A stretch of DNA of 64,000 nt from Lachnospiraceae bacterium (GCA_015056885.1 SVFL01000002.1:62001-126000), one strand, 5' to 3'. Counted from the stretch's first letter, positions 24,584 to 35,129 are shown. Notes: generated from the letters alone by a model not told the origin. Numbers and translations: made by a program.

Positions 24584-24654
24584 GCATAGTTTTTTGCATG
24601 GATGGAATATAGCGCGCATATATTTTCAGGAATGAGTAATGCGGCGGTGTAGTT

Positions 24655-25341
24655 ATGAAGAGAGCAGCGATAATCCTTTTGGTACTGGATATACTGATGG
24701 GATTGTCGCTGTTTTTGCGTGAAAACCGATGTGATAATGTATTGACGGTGGATGCGCCCGTTGAGGCAGAATTGATAGAAACGGAGGTTAAAAAGATTGC
24801 TTTGACCTTTGATGATGGACCGCATCCCCATTATACGGAGCAGCTTTTGGACGGATTGAAGGAGAGAGGTGTGGTGGCGACTTTTTTTGTTACCGGGGAA
24901 CATGCAACCCTGCACCCGGACATCATAAAGAGAATGAACGAGGAGGGCCATCTGATTGGCAATCATACATACAGCCATATACAACTTACTTCGGGAAATG
25001 CAGAGGAGTTTAAGGAGGAACTTGTTGCTACCAGTGAGGTAATTGAGGAACTAATCGATGAGGAAGTAGTATATGTGCGCCCGCCCTATGGTTGTTGGGA
25101 TAAGAGTCTGGAAGCAGAACTTAATATGATTCCCGTGCTTTGGACGATTGATCCCTTAGATTGGTGTTCAAGTGATGCAGAGGGGGTTGCGGGGAAGGTG
25201 ATGGCGGAAGCGGATGAAGGGGAAATCATCCTAATGCATGATTATTATGAGAGTAGTGTCACAGCAGCGCTTTTGGTGGTGGATGAACTATTGGCAGATG
25301 GATATACCTTTGTAACGGTGGAGGAGATTTTGTTTGACTAG
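24655..25341 (+). CDS. Polysaccharide deacetylase (CE4, NodB domain)
   Basis: A 228-residue protein with an N-terminal signal anchor (about 5-20) and a NodB domain. All catalytic motifs are present: TFDDGPHP (base and metal Asp), HTYSH (metal His pair), RPPYG, DPLDW and ILMHD. The likely substrate is peptidoglycan or another N-acetylated surface glycan, outside the membrane. It starts about 70 bases after clpB without a clear promoter and precedes rarA. Confidence 0.93.
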   Translation: MKRAAIILLVLDILMGLSLFLRENRCDNVLTVDAPVEAELIETEVKKIALTFDDGPHPHYTEQLLDGLKERGVVATFFVTGEHATLHPDIIKRMNEEGHLIGNHTYSHIQLTSGNAEEFKEELVATSEVIEELIDEEVVYVRPPYGCWDKSLEAELNMIPVLWTIDPLDWCSSDAEGVAGKVMAEADEGEIILMHDYYESSVTAALLVVDELLADGYTFVTVEEILFD

Positions 25342-25366
25342 ATAATCAGTATCCCTGCGGTTTAAA

Positions 25367-25395
25367 TTGCAACACGAATATAAGTTTGGTATAAT
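25367..25395 (+). promoter_or_regulatory. rarA promoter
   Basis: TTGCAA (25367-25372), a 17-bp spacer and TATAAT (25390-25395) with an upstream TG, about 30 bases before the start codon. Confidence 0.75.
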
Positions 25396-25426
25396 AAAAG
25401 AAATTATTTTACGGTGGAGAATAACG

Positions 25427-26767
25427 ATGGATTTATTTGAATACATGCGAAGTACCAATATGGAGAAGGAATCTCCTTTGGCGGCGAGAATGCGCCCCAG
25501 GACACTGGACGAGGTGGTGGGACAGGAACATATTATCGGAGAGGATAAGCTGCTTTATCGTGCCATCAAAGCAGATAAAATCAGTTCCGTTATTTTCTAT
25601 GGACCGCCCGGCACCGGCAAGACGACTCTTGCCAAGGTTATCGCCAATACCACAAGTGCAGAGTTTACCCAGATTAATGCTACCGTGGCCGGCAAGAAGG
25701 ACATGGAGGAAGTGGTTAATAAGGCCAAGGATTTGCAGGGAATGTATGGCAAAAGGACAATTTTGTTTATCGATGAGATTCACCGATTTAACAAGAGTCA
25801 GCAGGATTATTTGTTGCCCTTTGTGGAGGATGGTACGATAGTTCTCATTGGTGCTACTACGGAGAACCCTTATTTCGAAGTAAACAGTGCGCTTATTTCC
25901 CGCTCTATTATTTTTGAGTTGAAGCCTATACCCAGAGAGGGTGTGAAGGAACTCTTGAAAAAGGCGGTTTATGACGAGGAGCGGGGCATGGGTAGTTATC
26001 AGGCAGAGATTGACGAGGAGGCGTTGGAGTTTTTGGCGGATATCTCCGGTGGTGATGCCAGACATGCTTTAAATGCCATTGAATTGGGTGTGATGACCAC
26101 AGAGAGGGGAGCGGACGGTAAGATTCACATTACATTGGATGTGGCACAGGAGTGCATTCAGAAGCGTGCTGTACGCTATGACAAAAACGGTGACAATCAC
26201 TATGACACGATTTCTGCATTTATTAAAAGTATGCGAGGGTCTGACCCGGATGCGGCAGTCTATTATCTGGCCAGGATGCTTTATGCAGGTGAAAGTGTGA
26301 CTTTTATTGCAAGAAGAATTATGATTTGTGCGTCGGAGGATGTGGGAAATGCTGACCCTCAGGCTCTGGTGGTGGCAACCAATGCGTCCATGGCAGTGGA
26401 GCGTATTGGTATGCCGGAGGCTCAGATTATTCTGGCTCAGGCGGTTACCTATGTAGCAAGTGCGCCGAAATCCAATGCAGCCTACGTAGCGATTGGAGAG
26501 GCCATGGCAGAGGTGGAGGCCAGTGGTAATCTGCCTATTCCTACGCACTTACAGGATGCACATTATAAGGGGGCGGCAAAATTGGGACATGGTACCGGTT
26601 ATAAATATGCACATGATTATCCGAATCATTATGTGGAGCAGCAATATTTGCCGTATGAGTTAAATGGCAGGGAATTTTACAAGCCATCCGGAAATGGTTA
26701 TGAGGTGAAAATTCAGGAACATATGAAAATGCTAAAAAAAGGAGTGAAAAATTCTGAAAAAATTTAA
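25427..26767 (+). CDS. rarA: Replication-associated recombination protein A (RarA/MgsA)
   Basis: A 446-residue clamp-loader-like AAA+ ATPase that acts at stalled replication forks. Visible are RPRTLDEVVGQEH, Walker A GPPGTGKTT (about 61-69), Walker B ILFIDEIHRFNKSQQD, sensor 1 GATTENP and the family C-terminal tetramer region with HLQDAHYKGAAKLGHG and YPNHYVEQQYLP. The ATG at 25427 after GGTGGAGA is preferred over the longer frame. Confidence 0.96.
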   Translation: MDLFEYMRSTNMEKESPLAARMRPRTLDEVVGQEHIIGEDKLLYRAIKADKISSVIFYGPPGTGKTTLAKVIANTTSAEFTQINATVAGKKDMEEVVNKAKDLQGMYGKRTILFIDEIHRFNKSQQDYLLPFVEDGTIVLIGATTENPYFEVNSALISRSIIFELKPIPREGVKELLKKAVYDEERGMGSYQAEIDEEALEFLADISGGDARHALNAIELGVMTTERGADGKIHITLDVAQECIQKRAVRYDKNGDNHYDTISAFIKSMRGSDPDAAVYYLARMLYAGESVTFIARRIMICASEDVGNADPQALVVATNASMAVERIGMPEAQIILAQAVTYVASAPKSNAAYVAIGEAMAEVEASGNLPIPTHLQDAHYKGAAKLGHGTGYKYAHDYPNHYVEQQYLPYELNGREFYKPSGNGYEVKIQEHMKMLKKGVKNSEKI

Positions 26768-26844
26768 AAATTGTTACACAAATCTCCTCAAATGTGGTAT
26801 AATTTTGACAATGAATAGTTCGAATGATAAGGGAGGTTGCAGAA

Positions 26845-28572
26845 ATGGAAAAAAAACAGCAGAATATAAGGGCAAAGAACGTAAAATCCCGGGATGAAAA
26901 ACTGAGAAACGACAAAATATGGATTAAATTGAAAGCTGCATTTACGGTGGTGTTCAGAACGTTTATTGTAGCAGCTGTTGTTGCAATTGTTGGTGTGGCC
27001 ATAATTAATGCATCTGTGACTAATTTTTTTGATGAATCCTACAAAAATGAAAGATTGCAATTGGAAATTCGAAGAGATTTGGAGATGTCAGGTAAAAATG
27101 TGTTATGGGCAATTACGACTTCAGATGGTACAGAACAACAGAAATTGGACGATGCGATTACATATGCTGAGCGTGCGGAGCAAAATGTAAAGGCGTTGAG
27201 TGAAAGCTTTGATGATGAAGAAATGACTGCGGAATTAAATACAGCGTTGGAGACACTTGAGGCTGAGCGTGTCAGAGTTACGGAACTTGTGCAGACAAAA
27301 CAGAACATGGGTGCGCTAGGTGTGTTTAATACAAAATACAGCGCAGCTACTGAGAATATTCAAGAGATTCTGGTACGGATTGGAGAGGAAGCGGAGGCAC
27401 AGGCAAAAGCTGCACAGACCAGAATTAATGTAGTGGTAGTTATTGTAAATATTTCTTTGATTGTAGTCAGTATTGCAAGTATCTGGTTGTGTACAAAATG
27501 GGCCAAGAAACTTGCAGGACTCATTTTGGAGCCGGTGGGTGAATTGCAGCGTGCGGCACAGTTGCTCAAAGAAGGTGAACTGGATATTGAGATTGCATAT
27601 ACCAGCGAGGATGAACTTGGCGATTTGGCACACAATTTTAGAGATGCATGCGGTCAGATGAAACTGATTATTGAGGATATGGGCTTGTTGTTGAGTAAAA
27701 TGGCAGATGGCAATTTCAATATCAGTTCTAATGTGGAGAGTAGTTACGTAGGTGATTTTAAGTTGCTTATTGATAGTATTGGAACAATGAGTAATTCTTT
27801 AAACGATACATTGACCAAAATCAATGGCACGTCGGAGCAGGTTATGACAGGTTCCGGTCAGCTTGCAGATAGTGCACAAATGCTGGCAGAGGGGGCTACA
27901 GATCAGGCCGGTGCGGTGCAGGAGCTTATGGCTACGGTTGGAGATGTATCCCGTATTATTGATGAAAGTGCAACTAATGCTGTGGCGGCAGCTTCCTCAG
28001 CGAAGACCTCTGCAGAGACTGCAGAGAAGAGCAAGGTTGAAATTAAAGCGCTTACGGAGGCGATGGAACGTATTAACGAGACCTCTCGAGAGATTGAGAA
28101 TATTATTGTTGCTATCGAAGAAATTGCTGAGCAGACCAATTTATTGTCTTTAAATGCATCCATTGAGGCGGCGAGAGCAGGAGAGGCCGGCAGAGGCTTT
28201 GCAGTTGTGGCGGATCAAATCGGTAAGCTGGCGGCAGATAGTGCGGATTCAGCAGTTGCTACGAAGAATCTGATTAGTAAGTCCCTTGAGGAAATTGAAA
28301 ACGGTAATCGAATTGTAGATACAACCGTAGAAATTATGGAATCTGTATTGGCAAGTATGGAACAGTTTGCGGCAGTAGCTTCCGGGGCTGCAGAATCTTC
28401 TAAGGAACAGGCCAAGATGATGAAGCAGATTGAATATGGAATCAATCAGATATCAATGGTTGTTGAGAGCAATTCGGCTACTGCAGAGGAGACATCTGCT
28501 ATTAGTGAGGAGTTGTCTGCTCAGGCCCAGACTTTGGAACAGATGGTTTCTGCGTTTGAACTTCGCAGATAA
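26845..28572 (+). CDS. Methyl-accepting chemotaxis protein
   Basis: A 575-residue chemoreceptor. It has two transmembrane helices (about 35-58 and 192-215) enclosing a four-helix-bundle ligand domain, then HAMP (about 220-275) and a long cytoplasmic signalling coil. The hairpin tip that contacts CheA/CheW is intact ([32 protein letters not shown] region). The ligand is unknown. The start is the second ATG, after GGGAGG. No other chemotaxis gene is in the window. Confidence 0.95.
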   Translation: MEKKQQNIRAKNVKSRDEKLRNDKIWIKLKAAFTVVFRTFIVAAVVAIVGVAIINASVTNFFDESYKNERLQLEIRRDLEMSGKNVLWAITTSDGTEQQKLDDAITYAERAEQNVKALSESFDDEEMTAELNTALETLEAERVRVTELVQTKQNMGALGVFNTKYSAATENIQEILVRIGEEAEAQAKAAQTRINVVVVIVNISLIVVSIASIWLCTKWAKKLAGLILEPVGELQRAAQLLKEGELDIEIAYTSEDELGDLAHNFRDACGQMKLIIEDMGLLLSKMADGNFNISSNVESSYVGDFKLLIDSIGTMSNSLNDTLTKINGTSEQVMTGSGQLADSAQMLAEGATDQAGAVQELMATVGDVSRIIDESATNAVAAASSAKTSAETAEKSKVEIKALTEAMERINETSREIENIIVAIEEIAEQTNLLSLNASIEAARAGEAGRGFAVVADQIGKLAADSADSAVATKNLISKSLEEIENGNRIVDTTVEIMESVLASMEQFAAVASGAAESSKEQAKMMKQIEYGINQISMVVESNSATAEETSAISEELSAQAQTLEQMVSAFELRR

Positions 28573-28582
28573 TAAAGAATTA

Positions 28583-28622
28583 AAAAGGCTTCGTTATGGT
28601 TAGTCCATAGCGAAGCTTTTTT
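28583..28622. terminator. Terminator between the chemoreceptor and DUF4364 genes
   Basis: AAAAGGCTTCGTTATGG pairs with CCATAGCGAAGCTTTTTT around a 5-nt loop. A-run and T-run on either side let it serve both convergent genes. Confidence 0.88.
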
Positions 28623-28626
28623 GAGG

Positions 28627-29142
28627 TTAAAATAATTCCTGAATCAAATACTGGTAAATATTTTCGTTTTTCTTTTGCCAGTTGTCACAGATTGCAGCAG
28701 CTACTTCTTCCGTTGGAACGGACAAGGTAATATCTACCAGAGAAATGCCTTTTTCTTTGGCTACCAAATGGGCTTCGTACTCGCCTGAAGTGGACTTATA
28801 GTAGTTACCTTGAACGGCCACTTCGTTGCGGAGAGTGAGCTCATTTTCTTTGAAATAGGAGTCAATATCCTGGCGAATGGAATCCCCGATACGATTGCCA
28901 AAATAGTTGAGGGTCTGGATGCCTTCTTCTGTGATATCCAAATGGGTGCGGTTTCTGATTGTCTTGGGAGAAACCATTCCTGCATCGGTAAGTTCACTGA
29001 TGGCCTGTTGTAGGGTCATGAAGTTGGTGTATTCCCGCTCCAGAATAAAGTTGCTGATCTGAGCATTGGTCAGGGGAAAGGTTACACGGTTTAACATATA
29101 AAGGACAATTAATTTATAGAGTGTCAAAGGGTCTTGTAACAT
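28627..29142 (-). CDS. DUF4364 family protein (winged-helix-like)
   Basis: A 171-residue soluble protein matching the DUF4364 family of Clostridia: LTLYKLIVLYMLNRVTFPLTNAQIS at the N-terminus looks like a winged-helix fold, and the C-terminal half is a small alpha/beta domain. Function is not established. It follows the MnmL-like gene at 84 bases on the minus strand and ends at a shared terminator. A regulatory role is plausible from the fold only. Confidence 0.82.
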   Translation of the reverse strand: MLQDPLTLYKLIVLYMLNRVTFPLTNAQISNFILEREYTNFMTLQQAISELTDAGMVSPKTIRNRTHLDITEEGIQTLNYFGNRIGDSIRQDIDSYFKENELTLRNEVAVQGNYYKSTSGEYEAHLVAKEKGISLVDITLSVPTEEVAAAICDNWQKKNENIYQYLIQELF

Positions 29143-29226
29143 TCAAAATACCTCGTTTCAGTTTGGTTCGCGCCCATTCACTAAATGACTGCATTGCAGC
29201 AATTGACCGTATTGGGATTGCGTACA

Positions 29227-30255
29227 TTATAACATATCACCTTGTTTGGCGGAAAGTTTTTTTAATTGCATGTGCAGACTGTTTAACACATCGCGTTTGT
29301 TCTGGCTCCAACGGGGGGCCAGAAGAATATCTTTGGGGCCATCACCGGTGAGCCTGTGTATGACAATGCGGGAATCTAAATGTCGAATGCAATTAATCAA
29401 AATGAATATATATTCATCTTTGTCTAATGGTTTTATAGCCTGTGTGGAATCTGCGTTTTGGTACAGCTTGGCCAAATCGGTATGTTCTAAAATATGCAGA
29501 AGCTGAAGTTTCACTCCAAAGGGCAGTAATTGATTCAGATACTGCACACTTTTTAACATCATTTCAGGTGTTTCCCCCGGAAGGCCTAAAATAAGATGGA
29601 CAATTACCGGGATATCAATAGATTTCAGTCGGGAAACGGCATCTTCAAAGCAGGAGAGAGGGTAGCCTCTGCGAATGAAGTGGGCAGTTTCTTCGTGGAT
29701 AGTCTGAAGGCCCAGTTCAATCCAGATAAATTTATCCGGATAGATGTTTTTTAAGTCTTGTAAAAGAGAAATAACGTCTTCCGGTAGACAGTCAGGACGG
29801 GTGCCGATGGAGATGCCGCACACTAACGGACAGTCAAGGGCGGCGGTATAAACCTTGCGAAGGTAATCTGTCGATGCATAGGTATTGGTGTAGGCTTGAA
29901 AGTAAGCAATCAGACTGGGGGTATTTGTAGAGGTTTCGGTTGTATCAATGGAAAACTTATCCCGAAATCGGGCAAGCCCCTCTGTTAGCTGTTCTTCTAC
30001 ACTTTTCCCGGCAATGTCCACAGCGAAGTCGCCGCTTCCGCCCGCGCTACAGAAGATACAGCCCCGAGTGTCCAGAGAACCGTCCCGGTTAGGGCAGCTC
30101 ATGTGGGCATTCAGGGCTATTTTATAGCATTTGTGTTGAAATGTATTCTTGCAGTAAGCATCCAGAGAATAATAAGGTTTGCCATACCATTCTACGCGGC
30201 AGGACTTTGGATGCAAGGTATTTGATTGAACGGGCAAATTATTTTTTGTGTTCAT
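29227..30255 (-). CDS. TIGR01212 family radical SAM protein (YtqA/MnmL-like)
   Basis: A 342-residue radical SAM enzyme. The 4Fe-4S ligands lie in CPNRDG (Cys about 55) and GCIFCSAGG, the extended spacing of the TIGR01212 group rather than the classic CxxxCxxC. ISIGTRPDCLP, WIELGLQT and LGLPGET are further family motifs. The B. subtilis member YtqA (MnmL) works with MnmM on the wobble uridine of tRNA; the same role is likely here. The gene starts 12 bases after the malic enzyme stop, so they are co-transcribed. Confidence 0.88.
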   Translation of the reverse strand: MNTKNNLPVQSNTLHPKSCRVEWYGKPYYSLDAYCKNTFQHKCYKIALNAHMSCPNRDGSLDTRGCIFCSAGGSGDFAVDIAGKSVEEQLTEGLARFRDKFSIDTTETSTNTPSLIAYFQAYTNTYASTDYLRKVYTAALDCPLVCGISIGTRPDCLPEDVISLLQDLKNIYPDKFIWIELGLQTIHEETAHFIRRGYPLSCFEDAVSRLKSIDIPVIVHLILGLPGETPEMMLKSVQYLNQLLPFGVKLQLLHILEHTDLAKLYQNADSTQAIKPLDKDEYIFILINCIRHLDSRIVIHRLTGDGPKDILLAPRWSQNKRDVLNSLHMQLKKLSAKQGDML

Positions 30256-30267
30256 AAGTATACCTAT

Positions 30268-31422
30268 TTATTTGGAAATATGGGATTTTACTGCTTCTGC
30301 TACCAGTTCTGCAACCTTGGGATTGAAGGCTTCGGGCAGAATATTGTCCTCGTTTAATTCATCAGCAGGTACAAGGCTTGCAATTGCATTGGCAGCGGCA
30401 AGCTTCATTTCTTCGGTAATCTGGGAGGCACGTCCTTCTAAAGCACCTTTGAAGATTCCCGGGAAAGCAACTACGTTATTGACCTGATTAGGGAAGTCGC
30501 TACGTCCGGTACCTACTACCTTGGCACCTGCGGACTTGGCCACATCGGGCATAATCTCGGGAACAGGGTTTGCCATGGCAAACAGGATTGCATCCTTGTT
30601 CATAGAAGAAACCATTTCAGCACTTACAATTCCGGGAGCGGATACGCCTACAAAAATATCTGCACCTTTCATGGCATCAGCCAGAGAACCGGTTTCGTTG
30701 TTTAAGTTGGTTATTTCTGCCATTTTCTGCTGCATCCAGTTTAAACCTTCGGTGTTTTTGGAAACGATACCAACCTTGTCACACATAATGACATTGGTAA
30801 AACCGTAGGTCAGAAGAAGCTTGGTGATGGCAACGCCTGCACTTCCTGCACCGTTTACTACCACACGACAGTCTTCTTTTTGTTTGTTTACAACTTTCAA
30901 AGCATTGATTATACCTGCGAGTACCACGATTGCTGTACCGTGCTGGTCGTCGTGGAATACAGGAATGTCCAAGGTGGCTTTCAGGCGTTCCTCGATTTCA
31001 AAACAACGGGGGGCACTGATATCCTCTAAGTTGATACCACCGAATCCGGGAGCAAGCCAGGTAACGGCTTTGATAATTTCTTCGGTGTTCTGCGTGTCGA
31101 GACAGATAGGCACTGCGTTGACGCCGCCGAATTCCTTAAAAAGAACGGCTTTGCCCTCCATAACAGGCATTGCTGCGTGGGGGCCAATGTTACCAAGACC
31201 TAAGACAGCACTTCCGTCAGAAACAACTGCAACAGTGTTAGCCTTCATGGTGTATTTGTAAGCAGCTTCCTTGTCCTCGGCAATTACCTTGCAGGGTTCT
31301 GCAACGCCGGGAGTGTAGCAGAGTGTCAAATCCTCACGGGATTTTACGGGAGTTTTGGAAACAGTCTCTAATTTGCCGTTCCACTGTTCATGAAGCATCA
31401 AGGCTTTTTCATTGGTTGTCAT
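30268..31422 (-). CDS. Malic enzyme (malate dehydrogenase, oxaloacetate-decarboxylating)
   Basis: Converts malate to pyruvate and CO2 with reduction of NAD(P). The 384-residue length is that of the short bacterial form without phosphotransacetylase domain. Motifs: catalytic Tyr in LCYTPGVAEPC, Lys in YTMKANTVAVVSDGSAVLG, metal ligands FEIEERL and HDDQHGTA, and the nucleotide fold GAGSAGVA. It has its own minus-strand promoter and leads the operon with the MnmL-like gene. Confidence 0.95.
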   Translation of the reverse strand: MTTNEKALMLHEQWNGKLETVSKTPVKSREDLTLCYTPGVAEPCKVIAEDKEAAYKYTMKANTVAVVSDGSAVLGLGNIGPHAAMPVMEGKAVLFKEFGGVNAVPICLDTQNTEEIIKAVTWLAPGFGGINLEDISAPRCFEIEERLKATLDIPVFHDDQHGTAIVVLAGIINALKVVNKQKEDCRVVVNGAGSAGVAITKLLLTYGFTNVIMCDKVGIVSKNTEGLNWMQQKMAEITNLNNETGSLADAMKGADIFVGVSAPGIVSAEMVSSMNKDAILFAMANPVPEIMPDVAKSAGAKVVGTGRSDFPNQVNNVVAFPGIFKGALEGRASQITEEMKLAAANAIASLVPADELNEDNILPEAFNPKVAELVAEAVKSHISK

Positions 31423-31496
31423 AAAACTACCTTCTTTCTGATATTAATTTCAATCTATTTGTAGAGCCGTGGGCTCTTTTTCATCTACAATTACCC

Positions 31497-31525
31497 ATTA
31501 TATATTAGGGAATATTTTATTGCAA
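31497..31525 (-). promoter_or_regulatory. Promoter of the malic enzyme operon
   Basis: On the minus strand TTGCAA (31525-31520), a 17-bp spacer and TATAAT (31502-31497). A short hairpin (GAGCC/GGCTC) lies in the leader. Confidence 0.72.
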
Positions 31526-31534
31526 ATATTTTCT

Positions 31535-31562
31535 TTGCATTCTTGGGAAACTATGCTATAAT
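31535..31562 (+). promoter_or_regulatory. glyA promoter
   Basis: TTGCAT (31535-31540), a 16-bp spacer and TATAAT (31557-31562), 54 bases ahead of the start codon and back to back with the malic enzyme promoter. Confidence 0.72.
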
Positions 31563-31615
31563 CCAAGGTAAGGCTTTAATCAAAGGGATTAAAGTATTAA
31601 ACAGGAGGATGAGAT

Positions 31616-32854
31616 ATGTATTCATTGGATGAAGTAAAAGTTGTGGATCCTGAGATTGCTCAGGCCATAGTGGACGAGCAGGCAAGACAGAACAGCCATA
31701 TCGAATTGATTGCTTCCGAGAACTGGGTAAGCAAGGCAGTTATGGCTACTATGGGAAGCCCCCTCACCAACAAATATGCAGAAGGATATCCCGGCAAGAG
31801 ATACTACGGCGGTTGTGACTGTGTGGACGTAGTGGAGAACCTTGCTATCGAGAGAGCAAAGGAGCTGTTTGGTTGCGATTACGCAAACGTTCAGCCTCAC
31901 TCCGGTGCACAGGCAAATATGGCAGTTCAGTTTGCAATTTGCCAGCCCGGTGATACCATTATGGGTATGAACCTTGATCATGGCGGACATTTGACACACG
32001 GAAGCCCTGTAAATATGTCCGGTAAGTATTTTAAGATTGTTCCTTACGGTGTAAATGATGATGGTTTTATTGATTACGATAAACTTCGTGAGATTGCACT
32101 GGAAGCTAAGCCTAAGTTGATTATTGCAGGAGCATCTGCTTATGCACGTACCATCGATTTTAAGAAGTTCCGTGAGGTTGCTGATGAGGTTGGTGCTGTA
32201 CTCATGGTAGATATGGCTCATATTGCAGGTCTGGTGGCAGCAGGATTGCATCCCAGTCCCATGCCTTATGCAGATGTTGTAACTACTACCACTCATAAGA
32301 CTTTGAGAGGTCCTCGTGGTGGTCTGATTCTTTGCAATAAGGAAGCTGCTGAGAAGTACAATTTCAACAAGGCTATTTTCCCCGGTATTCAGGGTGGTCC
32401 TCTGATGCATGTAATTGCTGCTAAGGCAGTATGCTTCAAGGAAGCTCTCAGCGATGAGTTCAAGACTTATCAGAAGAATATCGCAGACAATGCACAGGCT
32501 CTGTGCAAGGGCTTGATGGACAGAGGTATCAAGATTGTTTCCGGTGGCACCGACAATCACTTGATGCTGGTTGATTTGACCAACTTTGGTCTTACCGGTA
32601 AGGCTGTAGAGAAGCTTCTCGATGCAGCTCATATTACCTGTAACAAGAACACCATCCCCAACGATCCCCAGTCTCCTTTCGTAACCAGTGGTGTACGTCT
32701 TGGTACTCCTGCTGTTACTTCCAGAGGCATGAACACTGAGGATATGGATAAGATTGCTGAGGCTATTGCAATGGTAATCAAGGGTGGCGAGGAGAAGGTT
32801 CCTGAGGCAAGAGCAATCGTTCAGGAGCTTACCGACAAGTATCCTTTGGTATAA
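31616..32854 (+). CDS. glyA: Serine hydroxymethyltransferase
   Basis: PLP enzyme that interconverts serine and glycine and loads tetrahydrofolate with a one-carbon unit. The 412-residue protein has the PLP lysine in [14 protein letters not shown], plus IELIASENW and [13 protein letters not shown] at the substrate site. The start follows AGGAGGA. The one-carbon unit it makes is used by thyA, whose partner folA is 22 kb away. A terminator follows. Confidence 0.97.
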   Translation: MYSLDEVKVVDPEIAQAIVDEQARQNSHIELIASENWVSKAVMATMGSPLTNKYAEGYPGKRYYGGCDCVDVVENLAIERAKELFGCDYANVQPHSGAQANMAVQFAICQPGDTIMGMNLDHGGHLTHGSPVNMSGKYFKIVPYGVNDDGFIDYDKLREIALEAKPKLIIAGASAYARTIDFKKFREVADEVGAVLMVDMAHIAGLVAAGLHPSPMPYADVVTTTTHKTLRGPRGGLILCNKEAAEKYNFNKAIFPGIQGGPLMHVIAAKAVCFKEALSDEFKTYQKNIADNAQALCKGLMDRGIKIVSGGTDNHLMLVDLTNFGLTGKAVEKLLDAAHITCNKNTIPNDPQSPFVTSGVRLGTPAVTSRGMNTEDMDKIAEAIAMVIKGGEEKVPEARAIVQELTDKYPLV

Positions 32855-32883
32855 GGCACTTATACATATAAACGTAAAAAGAT

Positions 32884-32930
32884 AAAGGCAGTATTTCAGA
32901 AGTGAAAATTTCTGGGAACTGCCTTTTTTG
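32884..32930 (+). terminator. Rho-independent terminator after glyA
   Basis: AAAGGCAGT (32884-32892) pairs with ACTGCCTTT (32918-32926), with a further TTTCAGAA/TTTCTGGG inner stem, then TTTT. Confidence 0.85.
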
Positions 32931-32954
32931 GCAAAAAAGTAGGGAGGCAGGAAG

Positions 32955-35129
32955 ATGAATGGGGTTTCATTTCAAAGACATTTGACAGAAAATATCATAC
33001 CTTTCTGGAATGAGTGCGCAGACAATGTAAATGGTGGTTTCTGTGGCTATATAGGGCATGATATGCAGAAAGATATGAAGAGTGATAAAGGGGTTATTTT
33101 GCATAGCAGAATTTTATGGTTCTATTCCTCTGCGTATATGCTTTTGAAGGATAAGGCGTTATTGGCGAAAGCGGATCACGCTTATGAATTTTTGAAGAAA
33201 TATTGTTTTGATTCGGAAAATGGAGGTGTGTATTGGGCGGTAACTTATGAGGGCCAACCGTCAGATGATACAAAGCACACTTATAATCAGGCCTTTGCTA
33301 TTTATGCTCTTTCCTCTTATTATGAGGCCAGCAATCGGGAGGAAGTATTAGAGAAAGCATATGGGCTTTATTATTTAATTGAAGAGAAATGTCGCGATAA
33401 AGATGGTTATTTGGAAGCTTTTGACAGGAAATTTCGTCCTGCTTCCAATGAAAAACTGTCAGAAAATGGCGTAATGGCTACCCGGACAATGAATACTCTT
33501 CTTCATGTGATGGAGGCTTATACAGAGTTGTATCGGGTGGATGGACGAGCTTGTGTGAGAGAATCTTTACATGAAATCTTAGATATATTTTGCACGAAAA
33601 TTTATAATGTTGAAAAAGGAATTTGTGAGGTGTTCTTTGACAAGGACTACAATACCTTAATTGATTTGGAGTCTTATGGACATGATATTGAAGCAGCATG
33701 GCTGGTGGACCGTGCAGGACAAGTGTTGGGAGAGCCGGAATGGGAGGAGCGACTGGCGTCTGTTGTGACAGGTTTATCCCATATGGCCTATGAACATGCT
33801 TATGATGAGGAATTTGGGTGTTTCTATAATGAGAGAGAGGATGCAAAGATTGACAAGCAGCGTATCTGGTGGGTGCAGGCAGAGGCTGTTGTGGGATTTT
33901 GTAATGCCTGGGAGCGGGAGCCGGAGAAAGTGGAATACTTACAGGCGGCAGAGGCTATCTGGGAGTTTATTTTAAATCATCAGGTGGATAAGCGTAGCGG
34001 AGAATGGTTTGAGAGCGTAAAGGAGGATGGTTCCGTAGACGAAAGTCAGGGACTTGTTCATGCATGGAAGTGTCCCTACCACAATGGCAGAATGTGTATT
34101 GAGATGACACGCAGACTGATGGAGAATCAGGAGAAAACGCAGCCGGGATGGGCAGTGACAGCTAATCCTGATGCCACTGAGGAGGCACAAGGAGTTTTGG
34201 CATATTTTCAAAGTGTAGCAGGTAAGGGAATTATTACGGGGCAGCACACTCAGACCAATCTAATGGAGGAGATTACATATATTAAGGAGCAGACCGGCAA
34301 GGAGCCTAAGCTGAGAGGATTTGAGCTGCTTGCGTATTCTCCGAATATTAATTATGATGATGCATCGGAGGAATGTCTGACAGAAGTCTATGAGAATCAA
34401 AAGACTCTGGATACCGCTTTGGAGTGGGCAAAAAGAGTTGGCAATGTCAGTGTGGATAATGCCGGAAAAAGGTCTTTAGGTGGGGGAATTGTGGAATTTA
34501 CGTTCCATTGGTTTTCTCCATTGGGCGGACGGGATAAGAGTTTTTATGCTAAGCATACAGATTTTGATGCTGCAAGAATCTTGCAGGAAGGAACACCGGA
34601 GCGAGTTGCTTTCTACAAAGATATGGATGTAATTGCCAAGGAGCTTTTACGCTTCAAAGAAGCCGGTATTCCTATATTGTGGAGACCATTTCATGAGGCG
34701 GATGGTGAGTGGTTCTGGTGGGGGGCAAAAGGACCCCGCGTGGCAAGACAGTTGTATCGTTTGATGTTTGATTATTATACTCATAAGTATCAGCTGAATA
34801 ATTTAATTTGGGTCTGGAGTTGTAGTGCAAAGGAAGGATATCCCGGAGATGCAAGGGTAGATGTGGTGTCTGCTGATATTTATCTGCCGGAGTATGCAGC
34901 TACAGATTACCGTACAGAGTATGAGAAACTGATATTGGCCACCAGTCGTAAAAAGGTGGCAGCCTTGGCTGAAGTGGGTTATCTGCCGGATGTTGAAAAA
35001 CTTGTAAAGTCTCATGTTCCATGGGCTTATTATATGACGTGGTCCAAGGAATTCTGTATGGGAGAGCAGTATAACAGTATTGAAAAACTCAAAGAAATAT
35101 ATGATTCAGAGTATGCAATTACTCTGTAG
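32955..35129 (+). CDS. Cellobiose/mannobiose 2-epimerase fused to a GH26 beta-mannanase
   Basis: A 724-residue two-domain protein without signal peptide. Residues about 1-392 match cellobiose 2-epimerases of the AGE superfamily (KGVILHSRILWFYSSAY, TKHTYNQAFAIYALSSYYE, YGHDIEAAWL, VHAWKCPYHNGRMC), including the expected histidines. Residues about 405-724 match GH26: acid/base Glu in RPFHEADGEWFWWG (about 580) and nucleophile Glu in LAEVGYLPD (about 672). A 15-20 residue linker with no internal start signal joins them. The pair fits intracellular mannan-oligosaccharide use: GH26 frees mannobiose and the epimerase makes mannosylglucose. A mannosylglucose phosphorylase is not in the window. Confidence 0.9.
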   Translation: MNGVSFQRHLTENIIPFWNECADNVNGGFCGYIGHDMQKDMKSDKGVILHSRILWFYSSAYMLLKDKALLAKADHAYEFLKKYCFDSENGGVYWAVTYEGQPSDDTKHTYNQAFAIYALSSYYEASNREEVLEKAYGLYYLIEEKCRDKDGYLEAFDRKFRPASNEKLSENGVMATRTMNTLLHVMEAYTELYRVDGRACVRESLHEILDIFCTKIYNVEKGICEVFFDKDYNTLIDLESYGHDIEAAWLVDRAGQVLGEPEWEERLASVVTGLSHMAYEHAYDEEFGCFYNEREDAKIDKQRIWWVQAEAVVGFCNAWEREPEKVEYLQAAEAIWEFILNHQVDKRSGEWFESVKEDGSVDESQGLVHAWKCPYHNGRMCIEMTRRLMENQEKTQPGWAVTANPDATEEAQGVLAYFQSVAGKGIITGQHTQTNLMEEITYIKEQTGKEPKLRGFELLAYSPNINYDDASEECLTEVYENQKTLDTALEWAKRVGNVSVDNAGKRSLGGGIVEFTFHWFSPLGGRDKSFYAKHTDFDAARILQEGTPERVAFYKDMDVIAKELLRFKEAGIPILWRPFHEADGEWFWWGAKGPRVARQLYRLMFDYYTHKYQLNNLIWVWSCSAKEGYPGDARVDVVSADIYLPEYAATDYRTEYEKLILATSRKKVAALAEVGYLPDVEKLVKSHVPWAYYMTWSKEFCMGEQYNSIEKLKEIYDSEYAITL

